The notes under the pieces: model-generated | Databases searched by the model: none | What the model was told of the DNA's origin: nothing | The model's input: the letters and a program-made list of their open reading frames with translations, nothing else | Origin: MGBC131033 sp910585655 | GTDB taxonomy: Bacteria > Bacillota > Clostridia > Lachnospirales > Lachnospiraceae | Direction of reading: 5' to 3' | Length of the DNA: 64,000 nt | Assembly (NCBI GenBank): GCA_949502025.1 | Contig: CATBCG010000024.1 | Span: 1-64,000, forward strand | Program-made: the position numbers and the translations under genes | Part shown: positions 8,262-17,491 of the stretch, one piece after another | How positions within the stretch are numbered: the stretch's first letter is position 1 | Layout of the letters: the number at the start of each line of letters is the position of its first letter

Positions 8262-10565
8262 TTACAGATCCCGGTAATACGACAGAGTATCCTTTAATTC
8301 CTGTGTAATCTCTCCTTTTTCTGCTTCAATCCGCCTTAGACGAATTTCAAACTCCTTTTGTTTTTTGGACATTTCCCTCTGGAAGCGTGTCATACACTCC
8401 TCATAAATTCCCTGTTTTGCTAAGCTTTGACGGGTTTCCTTATTAAACGGGCAATACATTGCCAGCATTTCTCTGGACAGCTTGTTCAGACGCATAGCGC
8501 CCTGCGATTCAAACTTCAACCAGATTTCATAGTCCATAACAAAAACTTCACGGGTGTTGTTACGCGCCTTTTGAAGCTGCGCCTTTACCTTTTCCTTCCG
8601 CTCCTCTGACAGCTCCTTATTTTTCCGGTAAAACTGAATATAGTCGGAATATTCCGAGGTCAGCGATTTTACTTTGATATCATTCCAGGAAGTTCCCTGA
8701 ATCGTCCGGCACAGCTCCCAATGGAATCTGCCGTACATCGGAATCATCATATCCCGCAAATCACTGTCCGAGAAAGACGGAAGCAGGAAACGTCCTGCAG
8801 AATCCCTCTTTTTCCCGGTAATCTCCTGCCACATCGAGCCTCGGCTGCCCGCTGCCGGAAGCAAAATTACATCCGGATATACCTGCTTTTGAATATATTC
8901 CCTCTGGATTCCCTTTTCCTCATTGGTGTAAAGAGACTCTCTGTAAAAAATCGAATAATCCAGCTCCAAAAGCTGCTTCATCGTACTGCGTATCGCATCT
9001 TTAGAAATACAATATCTGGAAATATCCCCTGGAATCTGCTCCTGAAACAAAAACGGTACAAAGGAACTAATCTGCCCGCATACCTGCCGACAATTACTGC
9101 GGAGCATATTTCGCACTTCAAATTCCAAACGGTTAAACGGCTCAGCCAGATACTGCTTTTCCTCTTCCTCCGACATAGCCGCGCTCTTTCTCATATCCCG
9201 CAGGTTTTCATAGAAATCCATGTCAAATTCATTTTTAGAAGGCTCCTTTTCCTGCCGGTAAATCGCTGTCAGCCATTCCTTTATCGTATAGACCTGAATA
9301 TCACCCTCTTCCCCAATCTCACCTTGATCCGAGCGGTAATAAAGCTGACGGAGCTGGTTCGGCTCTAACAGACGTTCGCTGATAAAACCATAGTTTAAAA
9401 ACATATCTACCAGACGCCCGGCATTCGGCTCCTGCAAATTTTTCTGAAATACCAAAAGATACAAATCATAAAATAAATCCGAGAGTGTTTTTCTCAAACG
9501 GCGTACGGTATCCTCTGTTGAAAAACGATCCTTTAGCCCGATAAACTGATCCACCGCCTGCCGGAAGGAAGCCGCCTTCTCTTCTTCCATTTCGCCGTAT
9601 TCCATCAGCTTTTCTAAACTTCCCTCCAACTCTGCTTCTACGTCCACCATACCGCCTTCCGACGCTCCGCCTTGTGCATTCCGTTTCTTTAGCTGCTCCC
9701 AATGCGACTCTCCATAAGCTATCTGCAATCCGGTTTTTCCCTTCAAATATGCTGCCAGCTCTTTCGCTATCTGTTCGGCTTCGGCATAAAGCGCTTCTAA
9801 CTCCTGCCGATTCCCACCGGTAGCTTCCGCAATGTCCTCCAGCATATGAAGTCTTTCTAACAAACAGCCCCGCTTCCCGGCTACTTCATTCAGTAAATCC
9901 CTTACATATACCGCAATCCGCTCACAGTCCTTTAACAGCCAGTTCAGCAAATCACTGCCTTCTAACACCTGGCGGTAAGCCATTCCCAGACATACCCCAT
10001 AATACGTCTTGTGGATATTGATCGGAAGCTTCGCCGCCTCTAAATAGCTTTGCAACGCCATTGTATCTAACTCCAGATTCCGCTCCGGCTTCTCTCCGCT
10101 CTCCAACAACGCCCCTACCTGAAAGCTTTGCCCTAACCGACTACCCTTCTCCCGGCTCTGACTATAGATCCGGCTTAAACTCTCCATTGCCTGATCAGCC
10201 TTAGAAAGCAGTTCACAACGAAGCGACCACAAATACAGAAGCTGTCTGCACAGAGAAAAAGCCATCAATCCCGGATAGTCCTTATTGATTCTTAACAGCT
10301 TCTTTAAATCTTCTTTTTCCGCTACCGGAAACACAAAAACAGAAGCATCTTCTATAACCTTCCAAGATACTTGGTAACTTCCTTCTATGATATCTGTCAT
10401 CCCAATAAAGGTTCCTGCCCCCAGCACATTTCTCATTCCCTTGCTTGCGCATTCTACCTTTCCCTTTAGGACAATCCCAATCTGTTTTGCCTCGCTCTGC
10501 TCCTCGAACAGTTCACTTCCTGCCGGAAGTACATTAACTTCCTTTTCTTTTAATATTACACTCAT
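8262..10565 (-). CDS. Large cytoplasmic protein with N-terminal cyclic nucleotide-binding domain
   Basis: Residues 1-110 have the look of a Crp-type cyclic-nucleotide-binding beta roll (GSELFEEQSEAKQIGIVLKG, GTFIGMTDIIEG). The following 650 residues are mostly helical, with no helix-turn-helix and no membrane segment, so this is not a Crp transcription factor. The C-terminal 60 residues are a charged coiled coil. I do not recognise the central region. The gene heads the three-gene set with the ABC ATPase and the TPR protein. The phosphate-binding arginine expected in a cAMP pocket is not obvious, so a ligand cannot be assumed. Confidence 0.7.
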   Translation of the reverse strand: MSVILKEKEVNVLPAGSELFEEQSEAKQIGIVLKGKVECASKGMRNVLGAGTFIGMTDIIEGSYQVSWKVIEDASVFVFPVAEKEDLKKLLRINKDYPGLMAFSLCRQLLYLWSLRCELLSKADQAMESLSRIYSQSREKGSRLGQSFQVGALLESGEKPERNLELDTMALQSYLEAAKLPINIHKTYYGVCLGMAYRQVLEGSDLLNWLLKDCERIAVYVRDLLNEVAGKRGCLLERLHMLEDIAEATGGNRQELEALYAEAEQIAKELAAYLKGKTGLQIAYGESHWEQLKKRNAQGGASEGGMVDVEAELEGSLEKLMEYGEMEEEKAASFRQAVDQFIGLKDRFSTEDTVRRLRKTLSDLFYDLYLLVFQKNLQEPNAGRLVDMFLNYGFISERLLEPNQLRQLYYRSDQGEIGEEGDIQVYTIKEWLTAIYRQEKEPSKNEFDMDFYENLRDMRKSAAMSEEEEKQYLAEPFNRLEFEVRNMLRSNCRQVCGQISSFVPFLFQEQIPGDISRYCISKDAIRSTMKQLLELDYSIFYRESLYTNEEKGIQREYIQKQVYPDVILLPAAGSRGSMWQEITGKKRDSAGRFLLPSFSDSDLRDMMIPMYGRFHWELCRTIQGTSWNDIKVKSLTSEYSDYIQFYRKNKELSEERKEKVKAQLQKARNNTREVFVMDYEIWLKFESQGAMRLNKLSREMLAMYCPFNKETRQSLAKQGIYEECMTRFQREMSKKQKEFEIRLRRIEAEKGEITQELKDTLSYYRDL

Positions 10566-10752
10566 TCTGTTCCTCCCACCGTAATTTCTTTTTTATTTCT
10601 ATGATAAAATCTGATGACTTTTTGCGCACTTAAATACATTATATGCTATTTCTCTATATAAATAAAGAAAAATTTTCAAATTGGATATTTATGACATTTT
10701 GGTGTTATTTTTATTGCCAATCTGCCCCTCTATGTCCCGGCAAATAAACTCC

Positions 10753-10781
10753 TTGACAAATTTCGGAATCAATCGTATACT
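10753..10781 (+). promoter_or_regulatory. Promoter of the SRP RNA gene
   Basis: TTGACA (10753-10758) and TATACT (10776-10781) are separated by exactly 17 bases, and the predicted start a few bases later coincides with the first paired base of the RNA. This near-consensus strength fits a highly expressed stable RNA. Confidence 0.85.
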
Positions 10782-10788
10782 AGTAAGT

Positions 10789-11052
10789 ACCGTGCAGCCG
10801 GGGAGTTAGCGGTGCCCTGTATCTGCAATCCGCTCTAGCAGAGGTGATATCCTGCCTCGGGTTTTTAGCTGTAGGGCTGCCCCGTACAAGTGATGTTGAC
10901 GTTTGGGTCTTGCGCAACAGGAATCTGTGAACCGTGTCAGGTCAGGAATGAAGCAGCACTAAGCAGAACCTTCTGTGTGCCGTAAGGGTGCCTGGGCCGA
11001 GTTAACTATACGGGTAACGTCTATGGCGGGAATTCAAAGCAGGATGCACGGT
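10789..11052 (+). ncRNA. ffs: Signal recognition particle RNA, large Gram-positive type
   Basis: The sequence has the features of bacterial large SRP RNA, about 264 bases. The 5' end ACCGTGCA pairs with the 3' end TGCACGGT. The conserved apical S domain that binds Ffh is present around 10937-10973, with GTCAGG, GGAATGAAGCAGC and the matching right arm. GCGGTGCCCTGTATCTGCAA near the 5' end is the Alu-domain part found in Firmicutes. The RNA scaffolds the particle that delivers signal-bearing ribosomes to the membrane. It is flanked by its own promoter and terminator and is transcribed alone. Confidence 0.93.
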
Positions 11053-11069
11053 AAAAAAGAGACGATAAA

Positions 11070-11117
11070 GGGAAGTACAGATGATTGGATTCTGCACTTC
11101 CCTCTTTTATATATTTT
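11070..11117 (+). terminator. Intrinsic terminator of the SRP RNA
   Basis: GGGAAGTACAG (11070-11080) pairs with CTGCACTTCCC (11092-11102) with one mismatch and is followed by TCTTTTATATATTTTT. The remaining 90 bases up to the esterase gene show nothing I can name. Confidence 0.8.
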
Positions 11118-11207
11118 TGGTATTAAGGAACGCCTGCGCCTCCGTTTTTAGCGATTCAAATACCGTTCATATGCCGCCTGCTAAATATCAATGAACCACC
11201 CTTGTTT

Positions 11208-11981
11208 TTATTTCCCCCGCTGCTCTTGCACAAACGTCAATGCCTTTTCGATATACTCATTCCAGAAATCCCAGGTATGCGCCCCTGATCCATCTACAAA
11301 AGTCATGGGAAGCCCCAGTTCCTGTATATGATTTTTTAGTTTTACGTTGTCCGGATAGGTAAAATCCTCTGTTCCACAGGCAGAATATAAAATCGGCGAT
11401 TCCTTCCCGGATTCCTTTAGTTTGCCCGCCAGCGCAAACAAGTCATTTTTTCCACCCAGCACCTGATCCTTATCCCCAAAAATCGCATAGCCATTGTTCG
11501 GCAGTGGAAAACGTCCTTCGGCGCATTCCTGTGCAATCCCGGCAGCGCCGGATAAGCTGACCACATAACCATATTTTTCCGGGCAGGTCAGCCCTGCCTT
11601 TAGGGCGCCGTGTCCTCCCATAGAAAGCCCGGCAATCAGGTTGTCGTTCCGCTCTGCGGAAGCCGGAAGGACTGCATGAACAAAATCATACAGCTCTGTT
11701 GTGATATAAGTAAACCACTCCGCGCCCATGTGCATATCCGACCAACTGGAATTCTGTCCATCCGGGCAGACGACGATCCATCCATGCTTTTCCGCCAGTT
11801 CTTCGATACGAGTATTCCTTAGCCAATCCGAATGGGAGCTTCCTCCTCCATGCAGAAGAAACAAAACCGGACTTTTCTTTTCTCTTTTATACTCATTCCC
11901 CCTCTGTGGAACTACCAGGTCAATCTCGGTATTAAACCGCAGCGCCAAGGAACTATAATTCATCTGTATCCGCATTGCCAT
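11208..11981 (-). CDS. Esterase of the FrmB/esterase-D (PF00756) type
   Basis: This 257-residue alpha/beta hydrolase has the oxyanion segment FLLHGGGSSHSDW, the nucleophile elbow GLSMGG and a C-terminal GAHTWDFW with the catalytic histidine. It also has CGTEDFTYPDN, likely holding the acid. Relatives cleave S-formylglutathione, acetylated sugars or feruloyl esters. With no signal peptide it should act inside the cell, perhaps on acetylated oligosaccharides. The start at 11981 follows GAGGAGGGG. It directly follows a second esterase of the same family. Confidence 0.88.
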   Translation of the reverse strand: MAMRIQMNYSSLALRFNTEIDLVVPQRGNEYKREKKSPVLFLLHGGGSSHSDWLRNTRIEELAEKHGWIVVCPDGQNSSWSDMHMGAEWFTYITTELYDFVHAVLPASAERNDNLIAGLSMGGHGALKAGLTCPEKYGYVVSLSGAAGIAQECAEGRFPLPNNGYAIFGDKDQVLGGKNDLFALAGKLKESGKESPILYSACGTEDFTYPDNVKLKNHIQELGLPMTFVDGSGAHTWDFWNEYIEKALTFVQEQRGK

Positions 11982-11982
11982 A

Positions 11983-12810
11983 TCATTTCCCCTCCTCTGC
12001 ATAAATCGGCGTTTTCCTAAGCGGCAGCCATTCCAAATAGCGGACGATTGCTTTATCCCAAAAATCCCAATTATGATTGCCCGGACGTTCATCCCAGGTC
12101 AAATCAATCCCCAGGTTCCGGAAGACGTCTCTGGCATGTACGTTAAAGCGCCATGTAAAATCCTCCGTGCCGCAAGTCAGATATACCTTTGGCAGCGTCT
12201 TTCCTGCCTTTACGTCCTGCTCTGCCATATACAACGCATCCTCCTGCGTATGCTCTGCCCGTTCCACCGTATCAAATACAATCCGAAGATCCCGATCCAA
12301 CACACCGTCATGCAGGTGGTTTTCCTTTAAAATATTCGGCATATCAACCGCCCCGGAAAAGCTTCCCACGCAGGCAAAGCGTTCCGGCTCGTTCATCGCC
12401 CATTTCAAAGCTCCATAGCCGCCCATACTCAGCCCGGCAACAAAGGTATCCTCTCTTTTTTCTGAAATCGGCAGCAAGTAGTGCATGATTTCCGGCAGTT
12501 CCTTCGTTATCCAGGTATAATACCGTTCGCCGTATGCCATATCCGTATAAAAACTGTTATAAGTAGATGGGCAAATGACAATCAGCTTATTGTCGTCTGC
12601 ATATCGTTCTACGCTTGTTTTGCGAATCCAGTCGCTGGCATCTCCTCCGCCTCCATGAAACAGCCATAGTGTCTGGTACGTTACTCCTGGCTGATATTGG
12701 TAAGGCTGTCCCTTCATTTTTTCAAATCCAGTCATTTCAGGAAAACAAACGTTGACCGTCGTATTCATGTTTAGACTGGCTGAACGTAGCTGCATATTCA
12801 TCAGTGCCAT
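11983..12810 (-). CDS. Esterase of the FrmB/esterase-D type, second copy
   Basis: The 275-residue protein is a paralogue of its downstream neighbour. It shows LFHGGGGDASDWIRKT, the nucleophile elbow GLSMGGYGA, CGTEDFTWRFN and GNHNWDFWDKAI, so a complete Ser-Asp-His triad is likely. The stop falls one base before the next esterase start, so the two are translationally coupled. An AraC-type regulator gene lies upstream on the same strand and a third, divergent family member lies beyond it. The group looks like a small set of intracellular deacylases under common control. Confidence 0.88.
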   Translation of the reverse strand: MALMNMQLRSASLNMNTTVNVCFPEMTGFEKMKGQPYQYQPGVTYQTLWLFHGGGGDASDWIRKTSVERYADDNKLIVICPSTYNSFYTDMAYGERYYTWITKELPEIMHYLLPISEKREDTFVAGLSMGGYGALKWAMNEPERFACVGSFSGAVDMPNILKENHLHDGVLDRDLRIVFDTVERAEHTQEDALYMAEQDVKAGKTLPKVYLTCGTEDFTWRFNVHARDVFRNLGIDLTWDERPGNHNWDFWDKAIVRYLEWLPLRKTPIYAEEGK

Positions 12811-12951
12811 ATCCTTTTCTCCCTTCTTTCTAGTTCGTTGGATCTTGTTTTGCTTTGCACCCTGCGGGCTTTGCTGCTGCCCGTCAGTAATTTTACTCTA
12901 ACATGATTTTTCTTTCCGCTTCAATGCTACATTTCTACAAATCAATACTAT

Positions 12952-14241
12952 TCAACACTTTGTTGTTTTTTCGGTATTGCAAAATTTCCGATATTCGGAA
13001 GGAGACATTCCTTGCTTTTTCCGAAAGGACTGCTGGAAATAGCCGACGTTGTATTCATAACCGCACTGTCTGGCAATATCCTGCACCTTCTGATTCGTCT
13101 GCCGCAGCAATTCCTCCGCATGAGCCAGACGGATTTGCTGGATGTATTCCGTCAGCTTGATCCCGGTCTGTCTCCGGTAGCGGCTGCTTAAATAATTGGG
13201 AGTAATCCCAAACTGCTCTGCCAAAAAGGCTACGTTGATTTCCGGATTCCCGTAATGCTCCTTGATATATTCCTGAAGCCTGCCTATCATCGAATCGTTT
13301 TTCTCCGTCTGGTAATTTTCTATGCTCTGACATAAAATCTGGTTGCCCTGCAGGACAAACGCCAGCATCTCTTCCTTAGAGGAAAAGCTTACAGGGCGGT
13401 TCGCCTGATGTAAATATTCCACGATATTTTTGCTGACCTCCGCCGGATAAAGCGAGCTGATCATCGGGAAGATACTGCTGGTCATTACCTCCCAGGAAAA
13501 ACTGATTTCCTCTACTGCTTCGCTTTCAAATATCATTCGGCAATATTCGTCCGCCTGCTCGAAACGCCCCGCCCGGATCGCTTCCATATAGCGGTTGATT
13601 TTACCAATCGCACGGCGGCACATATCCGTATATTCCTTGGAATCAAATTTACAGACATCGATCGAGCTGCCTCCTGATACAAACTGGCGTCCTGCCAAAA
13701 ACCTGGTGATTTCCTCCACCGACTGATAAATATTCCCCAGCTCCACCGCCTCGCTGTCGTATAAAATATTGGCAGAAAGCGAAAATCGCTGATAAAGCAT
13801 TTTATGAATCCATTCTGTCAGCACCCGCAGACTCCGCTCGTTCTGTTCTCTATTTTCCCCTGCCGTCCGAATCACATAAAACGCCCCGATTCCATATCGT
13901 ACCTCTAAAATTGCCTTTTCCTCCGGATTCAGACAGTCTCGGATCAAATCCCGGATTTCGTGCAGCTTTTCTTCTAATTCGCTGCGGTTGTCAAAAGGCA
14001 GCATATTCCAGATATCATACAATATAATCTCCATCAACATTACTTTCTCTTCATAGCGAAACTCCGGCCAGATTTTTTCTATCATACTTCTGCGTTCCTC
14101 TTCGGAAAAGCTTTGCCCATGCTGCATCAGGTTCCGTGTTTTCATATCAATCTCCACTTTATCCAAAGAACGTTTTGTCTCTTTTTCCTGCTCTTCCCTT
14201 CTTTTCCGACCCCTTGTAAATTTTTCTATCATCCGCTTCAT
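12952..14241 (-). CDS. AraC-family transcriptional regulator with long N-terminal region
   Basis: The C-terminal 100 residues carry the two helix-turn-helix motifs of the AraC family (VAFLAEQFGITPNYLSSRYRR and VQDIARQCGYEYNVGYFQQSF). The N-terminal 320 residues are helical, without a recognisable cupin or receiver domain, and presumably sense an unknown signal. The start at 14241 follows GAAGGAAT; upstream in-frame starts lack a ribosome-binding site. It is divergent from the esterase-like/MATE pair and upstream of the two active esterases, so it may regulate both units. Confidence 0.88.
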   Translation of the reverse strand: MKRMIEKFTRGRKRREEQEKETKRSLDKVEIDMKTRNLMQHGQSFSEEERRSMIEKIWPEFRYEEKVMLMEIILYDIWNMLPFDNRSELEEKLHEIRDLIRDCLNPEEKAILEVRYGIGAFYVIRTAGENREQNERSLRVLTEWIHKMLYQRFSLSANILYDSEAVELGNIYQSVEEITRFLAGRQFVSGGSSIDVCKFDSKEYTDMCRRAIGKINRYMEAIRAGRFEQADEYCRMIFESEAVEEISFSWEVMTSSIFPMISSLYPAEVSKNIVEYLHQANRPVSFSSKEEMLAFVLQGNQILCQSIENYQTEKNDSMIGRLQEYIKEHYGNPEINVAFLAEQFGITPNYLSSRYRRQTGIKLTEYIQQIRLAHAEELLRQTNQKVQDIARQCGYEYNVGYFQQSFRKKQGMSPSEYRKFCNTEKTTKC

Positions 14242-14498
14242 CTTATATTCCTTCTTTCCTGTTCTCCTCTGCAAGTTATTGCTATCACCTGTTTTCTTGC
14301 GCTGTTTTTCTGTAATTATCAGTTTACCTATCTGCCGGATAAGTGTCAATGTACACTTTACCCATGGATTTTCTGACAACGTAGACAAGTCTGCACTTTG
14401 TAGTTTTTTATTCTTTCTCTTTTTGACAGAAATTGCTACACTGTCCCTATATTGTTTCTATTATACCGTTGACCTATTTTTTTAAGGGAGGATTTTTT

Positions 14499-15392
14499 AT
14501 GAGTATGATGCGATTTAATTACAGAAGCGAGGCAATCGGCGGCTATGTGGATATCTCGATTGTCTATCCAACCGATAACTACAGCTATTATGATGAAACA
14601 CAGGGAGTCCGCCATCATCATGCGCCGGGCGCTCCAACAAAGGCTCCGCTTGTGCCTGGTATGAAATTCCAGACCATCTATCTGCTCCATGGCGGCAGCG
14701 ACGACGACAGCCTGACGTATCGTTATACCAATGCCGAACGCTTTGCCCAGCGGAACAATGTAATGCTGGTGACGCCGGATATCCGCAACAGCTTCGGCGC
14801 CGATACCAACTACGGGATTTCCTACGCTACCTTTTTGACAGAAGAACTGCCGGTTGTCATGCAGACCTTGTTTGCTTCTTCTCCAAAGCGAGAGGACAAC
14901 TTTATCATGGGCTATGCCATGGGCGGCAATGCGGCTCTTGGCGCTGCTATCCGACGCCCGGATCTCTATCATACCTGTGTCGATATTTCCGGCGGAATCG
15001 GCTATACCCTCAATACCCAAACGCTGCAGGACGAACTGGACGGCGAGCATTTCCGTACCTCCTTCCCGCTCCACAACGCTACGTTCGGCGCCAGCTCCGA
15101 ACTCCCGGACTCCCGGCACGATATTTATACCATTGCCAAACACCATTTAGAAGCCGGGCATACACTGACCGACTTTTACCTCATTGCCGGAAGTGAAGAA
15201 GGTTTTATCCGCAAGCGGATTGAAGCCGACGCTGCCACTTTAAAGGAGCTTGGCTATCCGGTCACATATCTTTGCGCCGAAGGCTACCGACATGACTTCG
15301 ATATGTGGAACGATTATCTCGCAGTCGCTATGGATACCTTACTGCCATTACACAGAAAGCCTGATACTATTTCTAAAGGAGCCCCCCTATGA
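14499..15392 (+). CDS. Esterase-fold protein lacking the catalytic serine
   Basis: The 297-residue protein aligns over its length with the two esterases on the other side of the AraC gene (YLLHGGSDDDSLTYRYTNAERFAQ, YRHDFDMWNDYL). At the nucleophile elbow it reads GYAMGG where they read GLSMGG, so alanine (GCC) replaces serine. The acid-bearing CGTEDF of the paralogues reads AGSEEGF here. The histidine region is kept. It is therefore unlikely to be a serine hydrolase and may be a binding or regulatory relative. The start at 14499 follows AAGGGAGG. Its stop overlaps the MATE start in ATGA. Confidence 0.85.
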   Translation: MSMMRFNYRSEAIGGYVDISIVYPTDNYSYYDETQGVRHHHAPGAPTKAPLVPGMKFQTIYLLHGGSDDDSLTYRYTNAERFAQRNNVMLVTPDIRNSFGADTNYGISYATFLTEELPVVMQTLFASSPKREDNFIMGYAMGGNAALGAAIRRPDLYHTCVDISGGIGYTLNTQTLQDELDGEHFRTSFPLHNATFGASSELPDSRHDIYTIAKHHLEAGHTLTDFYLIAGSEEGFIRKRIEADAATLKELGYPVTYLCAEGYRHDFDMWNDYLAVAMDTLLPLHRKPDTISKGAPL

Positions 15393-16756
15393 TCCCAAAA
15401 GAAAAAACTGCCGTTCGTAATTATACGAACGGCTCCATTCCAAAACAATTACTTTTATTTGCGTTTCCCTTTATGGCTTCAAACGCCCTTCAGGTTCTCT
15501 ACTCCCTGGTAGATATGCTGATCGTCGGGCAATTTGTCGGGAGCTTCGGCTTGTCCGCCGTCTCTACCGCCAGCCAGGTCTTTACCTTTGCCACGATGCT
15601 CTGCCTTGGCTTTTCTACAGGCGGACAGGTTCTGATTGCCCAACTGGTCGGCGCCGGAAAAAAGGATCGGATCTCTTCTACGGTCGGCACTCTGTTTAGT
15701 GTACTGGTACTGGCGGGCCTTCTTATGAGCGCCGCTATCCTGCTGTTTCACCGCGCAATCCTCACACTGTTAAGCACGCCTCCGGAAGCTGCCGCAATGG
15801 CTTCTCACTATCTTATCGTCTGTGGTATCGGTCTGCTTTTTACCTTTGGCTACAACATGGTTTCCGCTGTATTTCGGGGTATGGGCGATTCCAAGCATCC
15901 TTTTTATTTTATCCTGCTCGCTTCTCTTCTCAACCTTTTGCTGGATCTGCTCTTTACCGGTCTGTTTCAATGGGGCGTCGCCGGCGCCGCTTTGGCGACG
16001 ATTATCGGACAAGCCGTCTCCTTTTTCTGCGCGATTGCCTTTCTCTATCGAAACCGAACGCAGTTTTTCCTAAGCTTCTCTCCGGCTGATTTTACAATAA
16101 AACGCCCGATTTTTTTACAGCTTGCCCGGCTGGGAATCCCTTTTGCAATCCAAAGCTGCGCCGTCAACCTTTCGATGCTGTTTGTCAACCGCCTTATCAA
16201 TCAGCTTGGCGTTTATGCTTCAGCAGTATACGGCGTAGGAGTCAAACTGGACGATATCGTAAACAAACTTTCACAGGCGGTCATGCACGCAGCCTCTCCT
16301 ATCATCGGTCAAAATATTGCTGCCGGAAAACCGGAACGCGCCAAACAAACCGTCTATTCCTCCTGGATTTACTGCGGGATTTTTTATTTGATCTTTTCTG
16401 TCGTTTATCTAAATTTCTGCCAGCCGATGTTTGGTCTTTTTACCGACGACCAAGAGGTCATTAAGCTTGCCCCGGTCTTTGTATCCGCTATTCTCTGGTC
16501 GTTTCCTTCTATGGTTCTGATGCGGGGAAGCAACGCCTTTGTCCAGGGAATCGGAAATGCTTCCTTTAGTATGCTGCTCGGACTGCTCGACGGCTTTGTC
16601 TGCCGGATTCTTTTAAGCTATGTTTTAGGAATTGTCTTAGATATGGGATTGTTTGGTTTTATTTTAGGTTACGGTCTAGCCAGCTACGCCTCTACCGTTC
16701 CAGCCACCATTTATTTCTTCTTAGGTCGTTGGAAAAACAGAAAAACCCTTGTATAA
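15389..16756 (+). CDS. MATE-family efflux transporter
   Basis: This 455-residue protein has about twelve hydrophobic segments and MATE hallmarks such as LLLFAFPFMASNALQVLYSLVDMLIVGQFVG near the N terminus and the related second half. It exports drugs or metabolites using a sodium or proton gradient. The substrate cannot be read from the sequence. It is coupled by a four-base overlap to the nucleophile-less esterase-like gene. A weak hairpin with a T run (16746-16770) covers its stop codon. Confidence 0.92.
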   Translation: MIPKEKTAVRNYTNGSIPKQLLLFAFPFMASNALQVLYSLVDMLIVGQFVGSFGLSAVSTASQVFTFATMLCLGFSTGGQVLIAQLVGAGKKDRISSTVGTLFSVLVLAGLLMSAAILLFHRAILTLLSTPPEAAAMASHYLIVCGIGLLFTFGYNMVSAVFRGMGDSKHPFYFILLASLLNLLLDLLFTGLFQWGVAGAALATIIGQAVSFFCAIAFLYRNRTQFFLSFSPADFTIKRPIFLQLARLGIPFAIQSCAVNLSMLFVNRLINQLGVYASAVYGVGVKLDDIVNKLSQAVMHAASPIIGQNIAAGKPERAKQTVYSSWIYCGIFYLIFSVVYLNFCQPMFGLFTDDQEVIKLAPVFVSAILWSFPSMVLMRGSNAFVQGIGNASFSMLLGLLDGFVCRILLSYVLGIVLDMGLFGFILGYGLASYASTVPATIYFFLGRWKNRKTLV

Positions 16757-16828
16757 AAGGGAAATTTTTTATATAATCAAGCCAAGATACGTTTCGTTCA
16801 AACAACGTTCCCAGAAAGGAAGACATTT

Positions 16829-17491
16829 ATGAAACTCTTACTGGAAAGCAATGTCATCCGCTATATTTTAAAGGATGCTTATTTTTTCAACGGCACTGCT
16901 TATGCCGGAAAATCGACTATGGTCAAGCTGCTTGCCGAACGACATGACGGCATTTGCTGTGGGGAAAATTATCATGATATTTTCATGGAAGCGATCGATC
17001 CAACTCATCAGCCGAATCTTTCTTATTTTCAAACGATGTCCGGCTGGCAGGAATTTATCAGCCGGACACCGGAGGAATACGACGCCTGGATCATCGGTTG
17101 CGCCAAAGAAGCGACTGATCTGGAAATCGCCCGACTGATCCAGCTTGCCGCCCAGGGGAAGAAGCTCTTTGTCGATACGAATATTCCGCTCCCGATTTTA
17201 AAAGAAATTTCCGACTATCGTCATGTAGCGATTTTACTTAGTCCGCAGAGTATGTCGGTAGATCGTTTTTTTGACCGCGAGGATGCAGAAAAACAATTTC
17301 TTTATCAGCAGATTCAGTGCGCCGAACACCCGGAACAAGCGATGGAAAACTACCGGAATTGTCTGGCGAAAATCAACAGTCCGGAACATTACCAGGAATT
17401 TGCGCAAAGTGGATTTTTCACGTATATGCGGAGAGAGGATAGTACCATTTCAGAGGCATTGGAACAGATCGAGACACATTTTGGGCTATAA
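16829..17491 (+). CDS. Putative P-loop nucleotide-binding kinase-like protein
   Basis: The 220-residue protein has a Walker A-like GTAYAGKST at residues 22-30, preceded by a beta strand, and a later hydrophobic strand KKLFVDTN that could serve as Walker B. The size and layout resemble small-molecule kinases of the P-loop type, but I recognise no substrate motif. It has a good AGAAAGGAAG ribosome-binding site. Its last six bases overlap the convergent tadA gene. Confidence 0.6.
   Translation: MKLLLESNVIRYILKDAYFFNGTAYAGKSTMVKLLAERHDGICCGENYHDIFMEAIDPTHQPNLSYFQTMSGWQEFISRTPEEYDAWIIGCAKEATDLEIARLIQLAAQGKKLFVDTNIPLPILKEISDYRHVAILLSPQSMSVDRFFDREDAEKQFLYQQIQCAEHPEQAMENYRNCLAKINSPEHYQEFAQSGFFTYMRREDSTISEALEQIETHFGL

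Noticed and set aside
8721..9368. A 215-codon plus-strand frame opposite the cNMP-domain gene
   Set aside because: It lies wholly within the opposite-strand gene, with no ribosome-binding site or family signature.
10789..11052. A riboswitch, such as a cobalamin leader, ahead of the esterase genes
   Set aside because: The RNA is transcribed convergently to those genes, ends in its own terminator and carries the diagnostic SRP S-domain sequence.
14436..15146. A 236-codon minus-strand frame opposite the esterase-like gene
   Set aside because: It is the antisense shadow of a clear coding sequence and has no recognisable domain.
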